Position numbers and translations under genes: made by a program
NCBI RefSeq assembly: GCF_011393335.1
Contig: NZ_CP049865.1
Span: 2,560,722 to 2,624,721, forward strand
Length of the DNA stretch: 64,000 nucleotides
From: Propioniciclava coleopterorum
GTDB lineage: Bacteria; Actinomycetota; Actinomycetes; Propionibacteriales; Propionibacteriaceae
Direction: 5' to 3'
In this document: positions 46,471 to 56,339 of the stretch, in pieces
Layout of the letters: every line of letters begins with the position of its first letter
Position numbering within the stretch: the stretch's first letter is position 1
The notes under the pieces: model-generated
Told to the model about the DNA's origin: nothing
Seen by the model: only the letters and a program-made list of their open reading frames with translations
The model's database searches: none

Positions 46471-46710
46471 ATGGACACGATGCTTGTGGATTGCGTCGGC
46501 TGCACGGCCCGCGGGCCCGCGTGCAGCGACTGCGTGGTCTCGGTCCTCCTGGGCGTCCCCGAACAGGACGCCCCGGAGATCGCCGGGCTGGCCGACGACG
46601 AGCGCAGCGCGCTCGAGGCCATGGCGGCCGGCGGCCTGCTGCCGCCCCTGCGGCTCGCCCGTCCGGTCGTGCCGCTCGCCCCGCCGCGGAGGTGGCGGCG
46701 CGGCGCGTGA
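46471..46710 (+). CDS. Small cysteine-rich conserved protein
   Basis: A 79-residue protein opening MDTMLVDCVGCTARGPACSD, with four cysteines in C-x2-C-x6-C-x2-C, a likely zinc or Fe-S site. The rest is helical with a basic end. I recall similar short actinobacterial proteins near NlpC/P60 or cell-wall genes. The start lies in a gap of 277 bases after the divergent nuclease gene in which I see no other coding signal. Confidence 0.68.
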   Translation: MDTMLVDCVGCTARGPACSDCVVSVLLGVPEQDAPEIAGLADDERSALEAMAAGGLLPPLRLARPVVPLAPPRRWRRGA

Positions 46711-46765
46711 GATGTCCCAGCGGTTGCTGGGGCAGGGCGTCGTGCGGGGCGGTAGCGTCGGCGCC

Positions 46766-47961
46766 GTGACGGGTGTGGGGCGACGGGCGGTGCTGCTCGG
46801 CGGGGCGGCGCTGCTGGCGGGGTGCGCCGCGGGGCCCGGCGTGGCGCCCGCGCAGCCAGGAGGACGCTCCCCGGCACCCACCGGTGTCGCGCCGGCGCCC
46901 ACGGGCCCCCGAACGCCGCCGGACGCCTCCGCGCCGCCCGCCGCGGAGCTGAGGTCGGCGACGGTGGCCGAGATGGCCGCGCTCGCGGACCGGCTCAACG
47001 GCGCGGTCGCCGCCCGCGACCCGGACGTCTTCGCCGCGGCGTTCGGCCCCGGGGCGACGGGCCGGGCGGGCGTGCTGTACGGCAACGCGCTCGCGCTCGG
47101 CGGGTGGCGCGCCGAGGCGGGCGACGGCGTCCTGGTCGTGCGGACGCGCGTCGCGCAGGAGCCCGCGACGACCACCCCGACGCCGACCAGCGGCTGGGCG
47201 AGCGCGGCCCTGGTCCCCGCGGTGGACGCCCAGGGGCGCGTGGCGGCGCTCGCCGACCGGGCCGGGGACCACCCGGTGGTCTGGACGAGCGCGCCCGTCC
47301 GCGTGCTGACCGAGGGGCGGGTCGCGCTCGTCTCCGCCGAGTCACGCGCGGCCGCGGCAGCGCCCTGGCTCGCCGCCGCCGCGGACGCCGCGGCGCGGCT
47401 GGCACCCCTGGACTTCAGCGCGTGGCGCGCCGCGCCCTGGGACGGCTCGCTGACCGCGGAACTCCCCGCGGACCTGCTCCAGTTCGGCGAGGACGCGGGC
47501 GTCGGCGCCTACGTCCGCCTCCGCGGCCCCGACGAGGAGCCGCGCATCGTGTGCAGCCCCGCCGAACGGCCCGGCCTGGACGAGCAGGGACGCCGCGAGC
47601 TCCTGGCGCACGAGGCGGTCCACGCCGTCACCCGCTCGCCGGGCCGGGCGGCGCCGTTGTGGGCGATCGAGGGCTACGCCGAGCGGATCGCGGAGCGGGT
47701 CCACCCCGCGCTGGCGGCCCGCAACGAGGCCGAGCTCCGGGCGGCCTCGGCCGACGGGCTGCCCTCGGACGCCGACCTGCGCACGGGCGCGGCCGCGGCG
47801 TACCCGCGCTCCGCGGCGGCGGTGCGCGCCGCGGAGGAGCGCTGGGGGAGGCGCGGGTCGCGGCCTGGTTCGCGGACTGGGCGGGTGCCGCGCCGCCGCC
47901 GGCCGAGGCGTTCGCCGCCGAGCTCAGCGGCGCGCTGTCTCGGCTTCGACGCGCTGCATGA
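46766..47961 (+). CDS. Lipoprotein with HExxH metalloprotease motif, frameshifted
   Basis: About 398 residues. The N-terminus GRRAVLLGGAALLAGC is a lipoprotein signal, followed by a proline-rich linker. The C-terminal third has LLAHEAVHAVTR, a gluzincin-type HExxH zinc site, with downstream WAIEGYAERIAER, where E could be the third ligand. It may be an extracellular peptidase. One G is lost in the GGGGG run at 47844-47848; correction joins EERWG to EARVAAWFADWAG. Its end overlaps the opposite-strand hydrolase gene by 38 bases. Confidence 0.75.
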
Positions 47962-48682
47962 ACGCCACCGAGGCGGCGAAGACCGTGGCGGCGTCGTGGT
48001 CCATGGTCGCCACGTGGTAGCTGTTGGGCAGGATCACCTCGGTGATGTCGTCGCTGGAGACGAGCCGCACCACCGCGTCCGAGGACGAGGCGGGCACCAC
48101 GTGGTCCACCGCCGAGCGGAACAGGATGATGGGGCAGGTCACCAGGTCCAGGCAGGACCGCACGTCGGCCCACAGCTTGTGCAGTTCGTGCACCGCGGCG
48201 ATGGGCGTGACGTCGTAGCCGCCCTCGTCCACCCCCTCCTTGCGGATGTCGTTCGCGATCGAGTCGACCTTGCGGACCACGTGCTTGAGCACGCCCGCGA
48301 ACCGCGCCAGGGGGTCCACGGCCCCGAGCGCGGGATTCACGAGCATGAGCCCGGCGACGTCGGGATGCTGCTCGGCCAGTCGCAGGGCCAGGCTGCCGCC
48401 CATGGACAGCCCCGCCACGAACACCGTGTCGCAGGTCTCGCGCAGGGCGGCGTACGCCGCGTCCACGTGGTCGTACCAGTCGCGCCACGCGGTGACGTTC
48501 AGCTCCTGCCACGAGGTGCCGTGACCGGGCAGCCGCGGCAGCGAGACGGTGTAGCCGGCGTCGGCCAGATGGTGCGCCCATTCGATCAGGGACGCCGGCG
48601 TCCCGGTGAACCCGTGGCACAACAGGACGCCGACGTGCCCGCCGTCGGCGTGGAAGGGCCGGGCGTGCTCGGGGATCGTCAT
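47924..48682 (-). CDS. Alpha/beta hydrolase, carboxylesterase/monoacylglycerol lipase type
   Basis: A 252-residue serine hydrolase: oxyanion region LLCHGFTGTP, nucleophile GLSMGGS, then likely acid in SAVDHVVP and base in NSYHVATMD. It resembles Est30-like carboxylesterases and bacterial monoacylglycerol lipases. No signal peptide is seen. TACGAT ends six bases before the ATG, suggesting a leaderless transcript. It is divergent from plsC, so a lipid-related role is plausible. Confidence 0.88.
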   Translation of the reverse strand: MTIPEHARPFHADGGHVGVLLCHGFTGTPASLIEWAHHLADAGYTVSLPRLPGHGTSWQELNVTAWRDWYDHVDAAYAALRETCDTVFVAGLSMGGSLALRLAEQHPDVAGLMLVNPALGAVDPLARFAGVLKHVVRKVDSIANDIRKEGVDEGGYDVTPIAAVHELHKLWADVRSCLDLVTCPIILFRSAVDHVVPASSSDAVVRLVSSDDITEVILPNSYHVATMDHDAATVFAASVAFMQRVEAETARR

Positions 48683-48738
48683 GGCGTCATCGTAGGCGCT
48701 GCGCCCACTAGGCTGGCGCGTCAGGAGGTTCGCCTGAC

Positions 48739-49560
48739 ATGAGCTGGTACGAGTTTTTCAAGGTGCCGTTCCGCGCCTTCGCGCGGGTCGGTTACGGCGC
48801 GCGTGCGGTGGGGGAGGACAACATCCCCGCGAGCGGCCCCGTCATCCTGGCGGGCAACCACATCGGTGCGGCCGACACCTTCGTCATGCCGGCGCTCATC
48901 AAGCGCAAGGTGACGTTCCCGGCCAAGGCAGAGATGTTCACCGGCGCGGGCGGCCCGGTCAACAAGCTCATCGCCTGGTTCCTCAAGGCGGTCGGCCAGG
49001 TGCCGCTGGACCGCTCCGGCGGCCGCGCCTCGGCCGACGGCCTGGGTCCGATCCTGGAGGTGCTCGAGGAGGGCGGCGTCGCGGGGATCTTCCCCGAGGG
49101 CACGCGCTCGCCGGACGGCCGCCTCTACAAGGGCAAGACCGGCGTGGCGCGGCTCGCGCTGGCCTCGGGTGCGCCGGTGATCCCCGTCGCGTCCCGGAAC
49201 TCCCAGTTCACCGGCAAGAAGCTGGGCATCCCGTGGGCCGACCACCCCGTCATCACCTACGGCAAGCCGCTCGACTTCTCCGCGTTCGCCTGGGGCGTCA
49301 ACGACCGCGCCGTGCTGCGCTGGGTCACCGACGAGATCATGGCGGCGATCCAGCAGTTGACCGGGCAGGTCTACGTGGACGCCTACGCCACCTCGATCAA
49401 GTACGGCGGCATGACCGAGGAGGAGGCGCAGCGCCGCACGAAGTCGCGCCCCGGCGGGGGGCCGGCGCCCCTGCCGCCCGTCGCCCCCGACGAGCCGACC
49501 GCCCCCGACGGCGCCGACGCGGGAACCGACCCGGAGGCCGCGCCGGGCGAGGCGTCCTGA
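48739..49560 (+). CDS. plsC: 1-acyl-glycerol-3-phosphate acyltransferase family
   Basis: A 273-residue acyltransferase. Motif 1 is NHIGAADTF (the NHx4D catalytic pair), motif 3 is FPEGTRSPDG. Such proteins make phosphatidic acid at the membrane. The last 40 residues are a Pro/Ala/Asp-rich tail. ATG 48739 has a CAGGAGG ribosome site and a TAGGCT -10 box about 25 bases further up. Confidence 0.9.
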   Translation: MSWYEFFKVPFRAFARVGYGARAVGEDNIPASGPVILAGNHIGAADTFVMPALIKRKVTFPAKAEMFTGAGGPVNKLIAWFLKAVGQVPLDRSGGRASADGLGPILEVLEEGGVAGIFPEGTRSPDGRLYKGKTGVARLALASGAPVIPVASRNSQFTGKKLGIPWADHPVITYGKPLDFSAFAWGVNDRAVLRWVTDEIMAAIQQLTGQVYVDAYATSIKYGGMTEEEAQRRTKSRPGGGPAPLPPVAPDEPTAPDGADAGTDPEAAPGEAS

Positions 49561-49645
49561 CCCGACGGACCGCGCCGCGACGCCGCCGCGTCCTACCGGT
49601 CGGCTCCGGGGCGGAACGTTGAATCCGGTCGCGTATCCTGTGCCG

Positions 49646-51037
49646 GTGCCCACGACGATTCCCACGCTGACGGACCTGCACGCGCGCGGAGCGGCCCAGC
49701 AGCCGACCTATCCCGACGCTGCGGCGCTCGAGGCGGCCGTCGCCGAACTGCGCCAGCGCCCGCCGCTGGTGTTCGCCGGCGAGGCGGACGAGCTGAAGGC
49801 CCGCATCGCGGACGTCGCGGCCGGCCGCGCGTTCCTGCTGCAGGCCGGCGACTGCGCCGAGACCTTCGGGAACGTGACGGCCACGAACATCCGCAACTCG
49901 CTGCGCGTCCAGCTGTCGATGGCCGTCGTGCTGCAGTACGCGTCGCAGGTGCCCGTGGTGAAGGTCGGCCGGATCGCCGGCCAGTACGCCAAGCCGCGCA
50001 GCAACGACCTGGAGACCCGCGACGGCGTCACCCTGCCCAGCTACCGCGGCGACGCGGTCAACGGGCTGGACTTCACCCCCGAGGCCCGCGTGCACGACCC
50101 GCGCCGCCTGCTCGACGTCTACAACAGCTCCGCCGCCACGCTGAACCTGGTGCGCGCCTTCGTCAACGGCGGCTTCGCCGACCTGCGCACCGTCCACAGC
50201 TGGAACGCCGACTTCGTGCGCAGCAGCAACGTGGAGGAGAAGTACACCCGCCTCAGCGAGGAGATCGAGCGCGCGATGGCGTTCATGATCGCCTGCGGCG
50301 TGAGCGACGACGCCCTGCGCACCGTCCACTTCTGGGCCTCGCACGAGGCGCTGCTCATGGAGTACGAGCACGCCCTGGCGCGCATCGACTCCCGCACCGG
50401 GACGCCGTACGGCACCTCGGGCCACCTGCTGTGGGTCGGGGAGCGCACCCGCCAACTGGACGGCGCCCACGTGGAACTGCTGGCCAGCCTCCGCAACCCG
50501 CTCGGCATCAAGATGGGCCCCTCGACCACGCCGGCGGACGCCCGCGCGCTGGTCGAGCGGCTCGACCCGGACGCCGAGCCCGGACGCCTCACCGTCATCA
50601 CGCGGATGGGCGCCGGCACGGTGCGCGACGCGCTGCCCCCGCTCATCGAGGCCGTGGAGGCCACCGGCCGCAAGGTCGCGTGGGTGTGCGACCCCATGCA
50701 CGGGAACACCTACGCCACCGAGCGGGGCTACAAGACCCGGTCGTTCCCGGTCATCTGGGACGAGGTCGACGGCTTCTTCGACGTGCACGCCGAGCTCGGC
50801 ACCTGGCCCGGCGGCGTCCACATCGAGCTGACGGGCAACGACGTCACCGAGTGCGTCGGCGGCGTCCACGAGCTCGACGAGGCCGACCTGGCCACGCGCT
50901 ACGAGACCGCCTGCGACCCGCGGCTCAACCGGGACCAGGGCATCGAGCTGGCCTTCTACCTCGCCGAGCGGCTCCGGGAGGACATCGCCCGCCGGGGCAT
51001 CAACCCCGTGCAGGCGTTCGAACCGCGCGAGCTGTGA
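49646..51037 (+). CDS. aroG: 3-deoxy-D-arabino-heptulosonate 7-phosphate synthase, class II
   Basis: A 463-residue class II DAHP synthase, first step of the shikimate pathway. Signatures: LLQAGDCAETF, VKVGRIAGQYAKPRS, and NGLDFTPEARVHDP; the metal site includes WVCDPMHGNT and HIELTGNDVTECVGG. GTG 49646 is chosen because TATCCT (49634-49639) ends six bases before it and because length then equals the mycobacterial enzyme; a TTG at 49619 is less likely. It overlaps the threonine aldolase gene (TGATG). Confidence 0.94.
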   Translation: MPTTIPTLTDLHARGAAQQPTYPDAAALEAAVAELRQRPPLVFAGEADELKARIADVAAGRAFLLQAGDCAETFGNVTATNIRNSLRVQLSMAVVLQYASQVPVVKVGRIAGQYAKPRSNDLETRDGVTLPSYRGDAVNGLDFTPEARVHDPRRLLDVYNSSAATLNLVRAFVNGGFADLRTVHSWNADFVRSSNVEEKYTRLSEEIERAMAFMIACGVSDDALRTVHFWASHEALLMEYEHALARIDSRTGTPYGTSGHLLWVGERTRQLDGAHVELLASLRNPLGIKMGPSTTPADARALVERLDPDAEPGRLTVITRMGAGTVRDALPPLIEAVEATGRKVAWVCDPMHGNTYATERGYKTRSFPVIWDEVDGFFDVHAELGTWPGGVHIELTGNDVTECVGGVHELDEADLATRYETACDPRLNRDQGIELAFYLAERLREDIARRGINPVQAFEPREL

Positions 51038-52049
51038 TGATCGACCTGCGCTCGGACACCCTCACGCGTCCGACCGCGGCGATGCGCGCCGCCATGGCGG
51101 ACGCCGCCGTCGGCGACGACGTGTACGCCGAGGACCCGACGATCGCGGAGCTGGAGTCGCGCGTCGCCGCCCTGCTCGGGCACGAGGCCGGGCTGTTCTG
51201 CGCGACCGGCTCGCTGGCCAACGTGCTCGGCGTCGCCACGCACGTGTCGGCCGGCCAGGAGGTGCTGTGCGACGCGGGCGCCCACATCGCCCGCGCCGAG
51301 ATGGGGGCGCACGGCGCCCTGTCCGGCGTGACGATGCGCACGTGGGTCACCCCGGACGGCCGCGTCGACGTCGGCCAGGTCGGCTCGCTGCTCTCCCCGG
51401 ACGCCGGCCCCTACCTGGTGTCGACGGCCTGCGTCGAGATCGAGAACACGCACAACTTCGGCGGCGGCACGATCCAGCCGTGGGACGACCTCGTCGCGGT
51501 GAGCTCGCTGGTGCGTGACGCCGGCGTGGGGCTGCACCTCGACGGCGCCCGGCTGTGGAACGCCCACGTCGCCACCGGCATCCCGATGGGCGACTACGGC
51601 GCGCTGTTCGACACCGTCAGCGTCTGCTTCAGCAAGGGCATGGGCGCCCCGATCGGCTCGGTGCTGGTGGGGAGCGCCGAGGCGATGGCCGCCGCGCGGG
51701 TCTACCGCAAGCGGCTGGGCGCGGGCTGGCGGCAGGCGGGGCTGCTCGCCGCGGCCTGCCTGCACGCGCTCGACCACCACATCGACCGGCTCGCCGACGA
51801 CCACGCCGCCGCCCGGGCGTTCGCGGCGCCGCTGATCGCGGCGGGCCTGCCCGTGGTCGCTCCGGACACCAACATCGTGGTCGTCCCGACCGGCGACCGG
51901 CCGGCCGCGCACGTGGTCGCGGCGGCCGCCGAGCGCGGGGTGGCGCTGTCGGCGGTCGGGCGCGCGTGGTCCGCGCGGTCACCCACCTCGACGTGACGAC
52001 GCCCGCCTGCGCCGACGCCGGCGCCTTGTTGGCGGGGCTGCTGGCCTGA
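51037..52049 (+). CDS. Low-specificity threonine aldolase, frameshifted near the end
   Basis: About 337 residues, a PLP enzyme that splits threonine to glycine and acetaldehyde. MIDLRSDTLTRPT, IENTHNFGGG, LHLDGARLWNA and CFSKGMGAPIGS (PLP lysine) are the family motifs. One G is missing at 51958-51960; correction gives ALSAVGARVVRAVTHLDVT and the usual ending. It is translationally coupled to aroG, and its product glycine could feed the GcvT route. Confidence 0.92.
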
Positions 52050-52059
52050 GGCCGCGCCC

Positions 52060-52227
52060 TCAGCGTTCCAGGAGCGCGCTCAGCGCGAGCAGGTCGCGGG
52101 CGTAGCCGTCCGGGTCGTTCCCGGCGTTGCGGAAGCTGCGCAGCACGGCGTGCAGCCGCGCCGCCACGGGGTCCTGGGCCGTCGCGCGGGCGACGATGCG
52201 ATCCACCTGCTTGTCCGATGCGGTCAT
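52060..52227 (-). CDS. Short helical hypothetical protein
   Basis: A 55-residue frame, MTASDKQVDRIVARATAQDP ... LLALSALLER, predicted all helical, with a GGGGG ribosome-like site before the ATG. It fills the gap between the threonine aldolase and a flavoprotein gene. Homologues cannot be recalled; codon use is high-GC at third positions as expected for a real gene. Confidence 0.45.
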   Translation of the reverse strand: MTASDKQVDRIVARATAQDPVAARLHAVLRSFRNAGNDPDGYARDLLALSALLER

Positions 52228-52373
52228 GCCCCCAGCCTGGCACGGTGCTCGTCCGGGGGGCGACGGCCGGCGCGTCGCGGCGACGGCGCTCCCGCAGTTC
52301 CCCTGACGCCGCAGCGGCGATGCGTCCGGTCGGCCACGGTCCGGTTCGCTCGTGCCCGGCTGCGTCCCGGCAC

Positions 52374-53447
52374 TCAGCCCCGGCGCAGCGCAGCCAGGAC
52401 GCCGCGGGCGGCGGCGCGCCCGGCGCGGGTCGCGCCCAGCGTGGACGCCGACGCGCCGTATCCCACCAGGAAGACGCGCGGATCCCGGGCGGCCGCCACG
52501 CCGACGGTGCGGACGCCGCCGCCGGGCTCGCGCAGCCCCAGGCCGGCGAGGTGGTCCAGCGCGTGCCGGAACCCGGTCGCCCACAGGATCGCGTCAGCGG
52601 CCACCTCGCGGCCGTCGGCCAGCCGGACGCCGCCCGGGGTCACCGCGGTCATCGGGCCCGCCGAGACCAGGACGCCGCGCGCGATGCCGTCGCGGTACTC
52701 GGGCGTGAGGGCCAGCCCGGTGGCGGCGACGACGCTCTCGGGCGGCAGCCCGCGCTCGGTGCGGTCCCGGACGCGCTCCTCGACGGCGCGGCCCCAGTTC
52801 TCGTCGAACGGGCGCTCGACCCACTCCGGGGGCCGCCGCGTCACCCAGGTCGTGGACGCGCCCGCGGCGTCCAGTTGCAGGAGGAACTGCACCGCCGAGG
52901 CGCCCGCGCCGACCACCACCACGCGGAGGCCGGCGAACTCCGACGCGGCGGTGAAGTCGCGGGTGTGGAGTTGGCGGCCGGCGAAGGACGCGCGTCCGGG
53001 GTAGGGCGGCCAGAACGGCCGGTCCCAGGTCCCGGTGGCGTTGATGAGCGTCCGGGTGCGCCAGCGGCGGGCCCCGGCCGCGACCTCCAGAGGGCCGTCG
53101 GCCCGGGACTCCACGCCGGTCACCTTGGCGGGACGGAGCACGGGCAGGTCGAAGGCGCGCTCGTAGTCGCCGTAGTAGCGGGCCACCACCCGGGAGGCGG
53201 GCTCGTTCGGGTCGGGGGTTCCCAGCGGCAGCCCCGGCAGGTCGTGGACGCCGTGGGCGCGCCCCAGCGTCAGGGAGTCCCAGCGGTGCCGCCACGCGCC
53301 GCCGGGTCCGTCGTTGGCGTCGAGGGTGACGAAGTCACGCCAGGGCAGCAGGCCGCCGCGCGCGAGGTGGTGGGACGCGGACAGCCCGGCCTGGCCGGCG
53401 CCGATGACGACGGCGGCCAGCGTCTCGTCGGCCCGCGGGGTGTCCAT
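52374..53447 (-). CDS. Flavin-containing monooxygenase-like NAD(P)-binding protein
   Basis: A 357-residue flavoprotein. VVIGAGQAGLSASHHL binds FAD and VVVVGAGASAVQ binds NAD(P)H; LWATGFRHALDHL is the usual C-terminal ATG motif. It belongs with CzcO/Trk-type oxidoreductases. The substrate is unknown. It ends with VFLVGYGASASTLGATRAGR, common in the family. It has a GAGGGGG ribosome site. Confidence 0.87.
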   Translation of the reverse strand: MDTPRADETLAAVVIGAGQAGLSASHHLARGGLLPWRDFVTLDANDGPGGAWRHRWDSLTLGRAHGVHDLPGLPLGTPDPNEPASRVVARYYGDYERAFDLPVLRPAKVTGVESRADGPLEVAAGARRWRTRTLINATGTWDRPFWPPYPGRASFAGRQLHTRDFTAASEFAGLRVVVVGAGASAVQFLLQLDAAGASTTWVTRRPPEWVERPFDENWGRAVEERVRDRTERGLPPESVVAATGLALTPEYRDGIARGVLVSAGPMTAVTPGGVRLADGREVAADAILWATGFRHALDHLAGLGLREPGGGVRTVGVAAARDPRVFLVGYGASASTLGATRAGRAAARGVLAALRRG

Positions 53448-53545
53448 GCCCCCTCAACCTGCTACAACGTTCAACTATTCCGGCGGCCGGCCCCAGACGT
53501 GCTGGGTGACGCGGGGCACGCGGGGCCGTGGTGCTCCGGGACGCC

Positions 53546-54195
53546 TCAGCGGGCCGTCGGCCGCCACGGCCGGCCGCCGCGCAGGTCGTGGACGGTGGTG
53601 GGCGTCATCTCGGAGTACCGGCCTTGGGCGAGGTTCCAGCCGCGCTCGGACAGCAGCCCCTCGTGGATGCCGAACCCCTCGGGCGCGCCGAGCGCGCGCA
53701 GGAAGTCGATGTGCTCCTTCATGGCCGCCCACGGCCCCATCATCGGGACGGCCACGACGTCGACGCCGTCGGGGGTGGCGTCCAGTTCGTCGCCGGGGTG
53801 GAAGAACGTGGGCTCGCCGGGGGCGCTGAGCACCAGGCCGACGTTCCCGATGCGGGGGATGTCGCGGTGGATCTCGGCGTGCGTGCCGCCGACCGCCCGG
53901 ACGTGGACGTCCCCGATCTCGAGTTCGTCGCCGGGGTGCAGGGGAGCGCTCGTCCGTGCAGGTCGACGTGGTCGAGGATGCCGGCCTCGACGGCCACGAC
54001 CGCGTCGGGGTTGGCGTCCAGCAGCGGACCGATGTGCTCGGGGTCGACGTGGTCGGGGTGCCGATGCGTCACGAGGACGCCGTCCAGCCCCGTCAGTCGG
54101 TGCCAGCCATGGCTGAAGTTGCCCGGATCGATGAGGATGCGGCTGCCGCCCGCCTCGACCAGCACGGCCGCGTGCCCCAGGTGCGTGATCTGCAT
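53546..54195 (-). CDS. Metallo-beta-lactamase fold hydrolase, UlaG-like, frameshifted
   Basis: About 216 residues. LVTHRHPDHVDPEHI is the metal-binding HxHxDH motif, and FFHPGDEL and VDVVAVPMMGPW are typical of the UlaG/YtkL group. One base is missing in the GGGG run at 53941-53944; correction gives GRALPLHPGDELEIGDVHVR and links both halves. TAGGCT five bases before ATG 54195 suggests leaderless transcription. The substrate is not predictable. Confidence 0.87.
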
Positions 54196-54424
54196 GCCTC
54201 AGCCTAAACCCGGCCGCGCCGCCGTCGCGGGGTCGGTACGCCGGGGAGTCGGGGGCACGCGGCGGGCCGAGGTGCCGGCGAGACGCTACCCGAATGCCCG
54301 CGCCGCCGCGGCTCGCGCGGAACGACGTTTTCGCCCGCTGGACGTCCTGGCTTCCCGCGGGCAGCGGTCGTAGGGTCGCGCCGACGACCGGTCAGGTCGC
54401 CGGACCTTCGCGACAGGGCCGTCG

Positions 54425-55089
54425 ATGACCACCGAAGCACCCCCGTCCGTCAGGACCCTCACCCTCAACACGACGCTGGCGATGGTGGGGGCCACGATGG
54501 CCACGCTCGTGCTGCACGAGTTGTCGCACGCGATCGCCGCCATCGCCCAGGGCTCGCCGGCCCGGCTGTTCCCGTTCGCGTCGGTGGCGCTGCGGGAGCG
54601 TCCCGTCCCCGAGCAGATCGTCGAGATGATGACCGGGCCCGTGTTCAGCCTCGTGCTGGGCGTGGTCCTGATCGCGGTGCTGCGCCCCGGGCCCCGCCCC
54701 GGTTTCGGCCACCTGTGGCTCTCCTGGTTGGGCTTCACCAGCGCGATGGAGGGCATCGGCTACCTGATCCTGACGCCGCTCGGCGTCGGCGACACGGGCA
54801 TGTCGGCGGAACTGTCCGGGCTGCCGCCGGCGCTCGGCTGGGTGGCCGCCGCGCTGAGCATCGGGGGCATGGTGCTGCTGGCCCGCGCCTACGGCCGCCG
54901 GATCGCGCGCTTCGTCCCGCACGGGGACTCGCCGCGGCTGCGCGGGCTGTCCTTCTACCCGTGGATGATCGGGACGGTCGTCGTGGTCGCGCTGACGCTG
55001 CTGTGTTCCCGCTGCCCATGGACATCGTGGGGCCGCTGCTCAACCACCTGCGCCCGCCCGCGCCGCCAGATGGCCGGCCGCCGGGGTGA
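54425..55089 (+). CDS. Membrane protein with HELSHA motif, M50-like, frameshifted near the end
   Basis: About 221 residues with roughly six membrane segments. LVLHELSHAIAAI places an HExxH zinc motif inside helix 1, as in M50-type intramembrane proteases, but I cannot find the second NPxG-type ligand motif, so the enzyme role is uncertain. One base is missing at 54999-55005; correction gives LTLLFPLPMDIVGPLLNHLR and an earlier stop. The argE gene begins 28 bases later. Confidence 0.68.
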
Positions 55090-55116
55090 GCCGGCGGCGG
55101 TGATAGGAAGGAGGGC

Positions 55117-56285
55117 ATGAGCGCACCGTCGTCCGATGTCCTGTCCTGGCTGGAGAAGCTGATCGCGATCGACACCACGAGCCGCGACACGAACCTGCCG
55201 CTGATCGAGCTCGTCGCCGATCACGCCCGGTCCCTGGGGCTGTCGCCGCAGGTGTTCCCGACCCCCGACGGCGCCAAGGCGAACCTGCTGATCACCGTCC
55301 CGGACGCCCAGGGCCGCACCGACGGCGGGATCATGCTCAGCGGGCACAGCGACGTCGTGCCGACCGACGGCCAGGCGTGGACGTCCGACCCGTACACCCT
55401 CACTGAGCGCGACGGGCTGCTGTACGGCCGCGGCGTCACCGACATGAAGGGCTTCGACGCCGTGGCGATCAACGCGCTGGCGGCCCTGGTCGCCCAGCCG
55501 CTGTCCACGCCGGTGCACGTCGGGCTCACCCACGACGAGGAGGTCGGCTGCGTCGGCGCCCAGCCGTTCGTGGACGCCATGAAGGCCGCCGGCGTGCTGC
55601 CCGACATCGTCTTCGTGGGGGAGCCCACCTCGATGCGGATGATCCGCGCGCACAAGTCGATCAACCTCGTGGAGGCGACCTTCCACGGCGTCCCCGCGCA
55701 CAGCTCGCTCACCTCCTCGGGCGTCAACGCGATCGAGTACGCGGCCTCGCTGGTGCGGTACTGGCGCGAGCAGGCCGACCGCTGGCGCGCCGACGGCCCC
55801 TTCGACGAGGCCTACCCCGTCGCGTACACGACCGGCTCGGTCAACCTGTTCAGCGGCGGCAACGGCGTGAACATCGTCCCGAGAGCGCCTCGGTGACGCT
55901 GGAGTTCCGGTCCATCGCCGAGACCGACGACCGGGCGGTGCTGGACGCCGTCGTCGCCCACTGCCGCGACCTCGAGGCGCAGATGCGCGCCGAGCATCCC
56001 GAGGCGTCCGTCGACGTCACGATCGTGTGCGAGACGGTGGGCCTGGACACCCCGCAGGACGCGCCGGCGGTGAAGCTCGGGCAGGAACTCGGGCTGGAGG
56101 TGCAGGCCGACAAGGTCACCTACGGCACCGAGGCGGGCATCTACTCCGAGGGCGGCATCTCGGCGGTCGTGTGCGGCCCCGGCGACATCGCCCAGGCGCA
56201 CAAGCCCGACGAGTTCATCGACCCCGACCAGCTGGCGCAGTGCGAGGCGTTCGTCGCCCGGCTGGTGGAGCACGTCCGAGCCTGA
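55117..56285 (+). CDS. argE: Acetylornithine deacetylase, M20 family, frameshifted
   Basis: About 389 residues. Metal and catalytic motifs: LSGHSDVVPTDGQAW, YGRGVTDMKGF, THDEEVGCVGAQ and FVGEPTS, the ArgE pattern. It hydrolyses N-acetylornithine to ornithine. One C is missing in the CCC run at 55878-55880; correction joins GVNIVP to ESASVTLEFRSI and restores the dimer and C-terminal parts. ATG 55117 has a GGAAGGAGG ribosome site. Confidence 0.9.
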
Positions 56286-56339
56286 GGACGCCGCGGGGCT
56301 GACGCCGGGCCGCGCACGCGGCGCCCGGGGCCGCGCCGG

